6,805 nucleotides of DNA, taken from Bacteroidota bacterium (GTDB taxonomy: Bacteria > Bacteroidota > Kryptoniia > Kryptoniales > JAKASW01). The DNA is taken from assembly GCA_021796055.1 (NCBI GenBank), contig JAJYOS010000357.1, positions 1 to 6,805 on the forward strand. The letters run 5' to 3'. A model generated the notes under the pieces. The model did not search any database and was not told where the DNA came from. It saw only the letters and a list, made by a program, of their open reading frames with translations. Of this stretch, positions 5,582-6,805 are shown piece after piece (the first letter of the stretch is position 1; each line of letters begins with the position of its first letter). Position numbers and translations under genes: made by a program.

Positions 5582-6796
5582 ATGAGCGGACACATTTCCC
5601 CTGCATACATCGTCGCGGCATTCAGAACGCCTGTCGGAAAGTATGGCGGCGTACTTAGAAGCGTCAGGCCCGACGATCTCGCGGCGATAGTTATCGGTGC
5701 TGTCGTGGACAGAACGCGAATTGATCCTGCTAAAGTGGACGAAGTGATATTGGGATGCGCCAACCAGGCGGGGGAGGACAACAGGAACGTCGCCCGAATG
5801 GCTGTGCTCCTTGCCGGCTTTCCGTACAGCGTGCCGGCATACACTGTCAACCGCCTCTGTGGTTCCAGCCTCGAAGCCGTCAACTCCGCGGCCAGGATGA
5901 TCTGGGCGGGTGACGCCGAATGCGTAATCGCCGGCGGAGCCGAGAGCATGTCACGGGCTCCCTATGCGCTCGCGAAGAATACCACGGGAGAGACAGTTTA
6001 CGGCAACCTGTCCGCTTACGACACGGCGCTCGGCTGGCGCTTTCCGAACCCGAAATTGGCCGCGCGTTTTCCGTTGGAGAGCATGGGTGAGACTGCGGAG
6101 AATTTAGCCGAAAAATACAAGATCCGCCGCGACGAGCAGGACAGCTTCGCGCTTGAAAGTCACCGGCGTGCAATCGTGGCCCAGGACGACGGCAAGTTCG
6201 CCGACGAAATCGTCCCGGTCAACATCATGGAACATAAGGGCGAAGGGATGCGGGTAACGCACGATGAAGGCCCGAGGCGCGATACGAACCTGGAGAAGAT
6301 GTCGAAACTGAAACCTTCATTCAGATCGGCCGGAACCGTAACTGCCGGGAACTCATCCGGGCTCAATGACGGCGCCGCCGCGCTGCTTCTTTGCTCGGAG
6401 TCTTTCGTGAAGGCGAACGGCCTGACACCGATGGGACAAATAGTTTCGTCGGGCACCGCCGGTGTTGATCCGAGGTACATGGGGATCGGGCCGGTCCCAG
6501 CGACTCAGAAAGCCCTCGAGAAAGCAAAGTTGAAACTGGAAAAAATAGGACTCATAGAATTGAACGAAGCTTTTGCCGCGCAGTCGCTCGCGGTCATCCG
6601 TGATATTGGGTTCGACAGGGAGATCACCAACGTTAACGGCGGAGCTATCGCGCTCGGCCATCCGCTCGGTGCGAGCGGTGCACGCATCCTGACCACTCTC
6701 GTTCATGAAATGAAGAGGAGCAAGACAGAGTTCGGCCTTGCGACGATGTGCGTAGGCGTCGGGCAGGGAATATCGACCATAATAAGACTGACATAG
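5582..6796 (+). CDS. paaJ: PaaJ-like beta-ketoadipyl-CoA thiolase
   Basis: The enzyme cleaves 3-oxoadipyl-CoA with CoA to succinyl-CoA and acetyl-CoA; in the phenylacetate route it also cleaves the ring-opened 3-oxo-dehydrosuberyl-CoA. The 404-residue length is normal for a thiolase. The catalytic residues are all present: Cys93 in [11 protein letters not shown], His360 in [15 protein letters not shown], and Cys390 in CVGVGQG, with LNEAFAAQ at 327-334. The loop [17 protein letters not shown] at 141-157, followed by [13 protein letters not shown], is the PaaJ/PcaF-type pattern, in contrast to plain acetyl-CoA acetyltransferases. The start at 5582 follows AGGG (5575-5578) by only 3 nt, a slightly tight fit. 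The N-terminus [18 protein letters not shown] lines up with the family start. It lies 92 nt after the secreted-protein gene, with regulatory-looking structure between, so it may be partly independent of the upstream genes. An acetyl-CoA acyltransferase of wider specificity cannot be excluded. Confidence 0.93.
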   Translation: MSGHISPAYIVAAFRTPVGKYGGVLRSVRPDDLAAIVIGAVVDRTRIDPAKVDEVILGCANQAGEDNRNVARMAVLLAGFPYSVPAYTVNRLCGSSLEAVNSAARMIWAGDAECVIAGGAESMSRAPYALAKNTTGETVYGNLSAYDTALGWRFPNPKLAARFPLESMGETAENLAEKYKIRRDEQDSFALESHRRAIVAQDDGKFADEIVPVNIMEHKGEGMRVTHDEGPRRDTNLEKMSKLKPSFRSAGTVTAGNSSGLNDGAAALLLCSESFVKANGLTPMGQIVSSGTAGVDPRYMGIGPVPATQKALEKAKLKLEKIGLIELNEAFAAQSLAVIRDIGFDREITNVNGGAIALGHPLGASGARILTTLVHEMKRSKTEFGLATMCVGVGQGISTIIRLT

Positions 6797-6805
6797 TCCT
6801 GCTTG

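Noticed and set aside
1..6805. CRISPR array, tRNA, rRNA, transposase or prophage genes
   Set aside because: No regular repeat-spacer pattern, cloverleaf, rRNA sequence, transposase motif or terminal inverted repeat was seen on either strand.

Overview
The window is a compact bacterial gene cluster, entirely on the + strand, coding for aerobic phenylacetyl-CoA-type aromatic breakdown linked to beta-oxidation. The protein-coding order is: enoyl-CoA hydratase (PaaF-like), RluA-family pseudouridine synthase, PaaG-like ring-epoxide isomerase, PaaA-like diiron epoxidase/oxygenase, PaaH-like 3-hydroxyacyl-CoA dehydrogenase, a small secreted protein of unknown function, and a PaaJ-like beta-ketoadipyl-CoA thiolase. 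GC content is moderate (a little above 50% by eye). Clear Shine-Dalgarno sequences precede several starts, and no introns, transposases, tRNAs, rRNAs or CRISPR arrays are visible. This fits an aerobic or facultative heterotrophic bacterium. I cannot assign a phylum from the sequence alone; the strong purine-rich ribosome sites argue against a typical core Bacteroidota genome.

Layout: 1-317 holds no convincing complete gene. It has a possible 3' end of an upstream CDS, a possible antisense gene scrap whose stop overlaps it, and a leader with three CGCGT units spaced exactly 10 nt apart. 321-1094 is the hydratase. 1095-1271 is a 177-nt gap with a 9-nt-phased TTCGT repeat cluster, probably a regulatory or promoter region. 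From 1272 to 5489 the genes are tightly packed: RluA overlaps paaG by 8 nt, paaG is followed after 70 nt by paaA, paaA and the dehydrogenase overlap by one base (TGATG), and the secreted protein starts 14 nt after the dehydrogenase. A 92-nt leader with a palindrome and a hairpin separates the secreted protein from the thiolase (5582-6796).

Functionally, the enzymes cover most steps of the known phenylacetate route: epoxidation of an aryl-acyl-CoA (PaaA-like), isomerisation of the epoxide to an oxepin (PaaG), then, after ring opening, hydration (PaaF), NAD-dependent dehydrogenation (PaaH) and thiolysis (PaaJ). What is missing is informative. There is no paaB, paaC, paaD or paaE next to the paaA-like gene, no paaZ ring-opening enzyme and no paaK ligase in the window. 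The PaaA-like protein has every expected diiron ligand, but has an apparent insertion and a shortened C-terminus compared with the E. coli protein as I remember it. It may therefore be a stand-alone or differently partnered oxygenase acting on phenylacetyl-CoA or another acyl-CoA. The secreted protein and the RNA-modifying enzyme inside the same run of genes are the other points worth following up.
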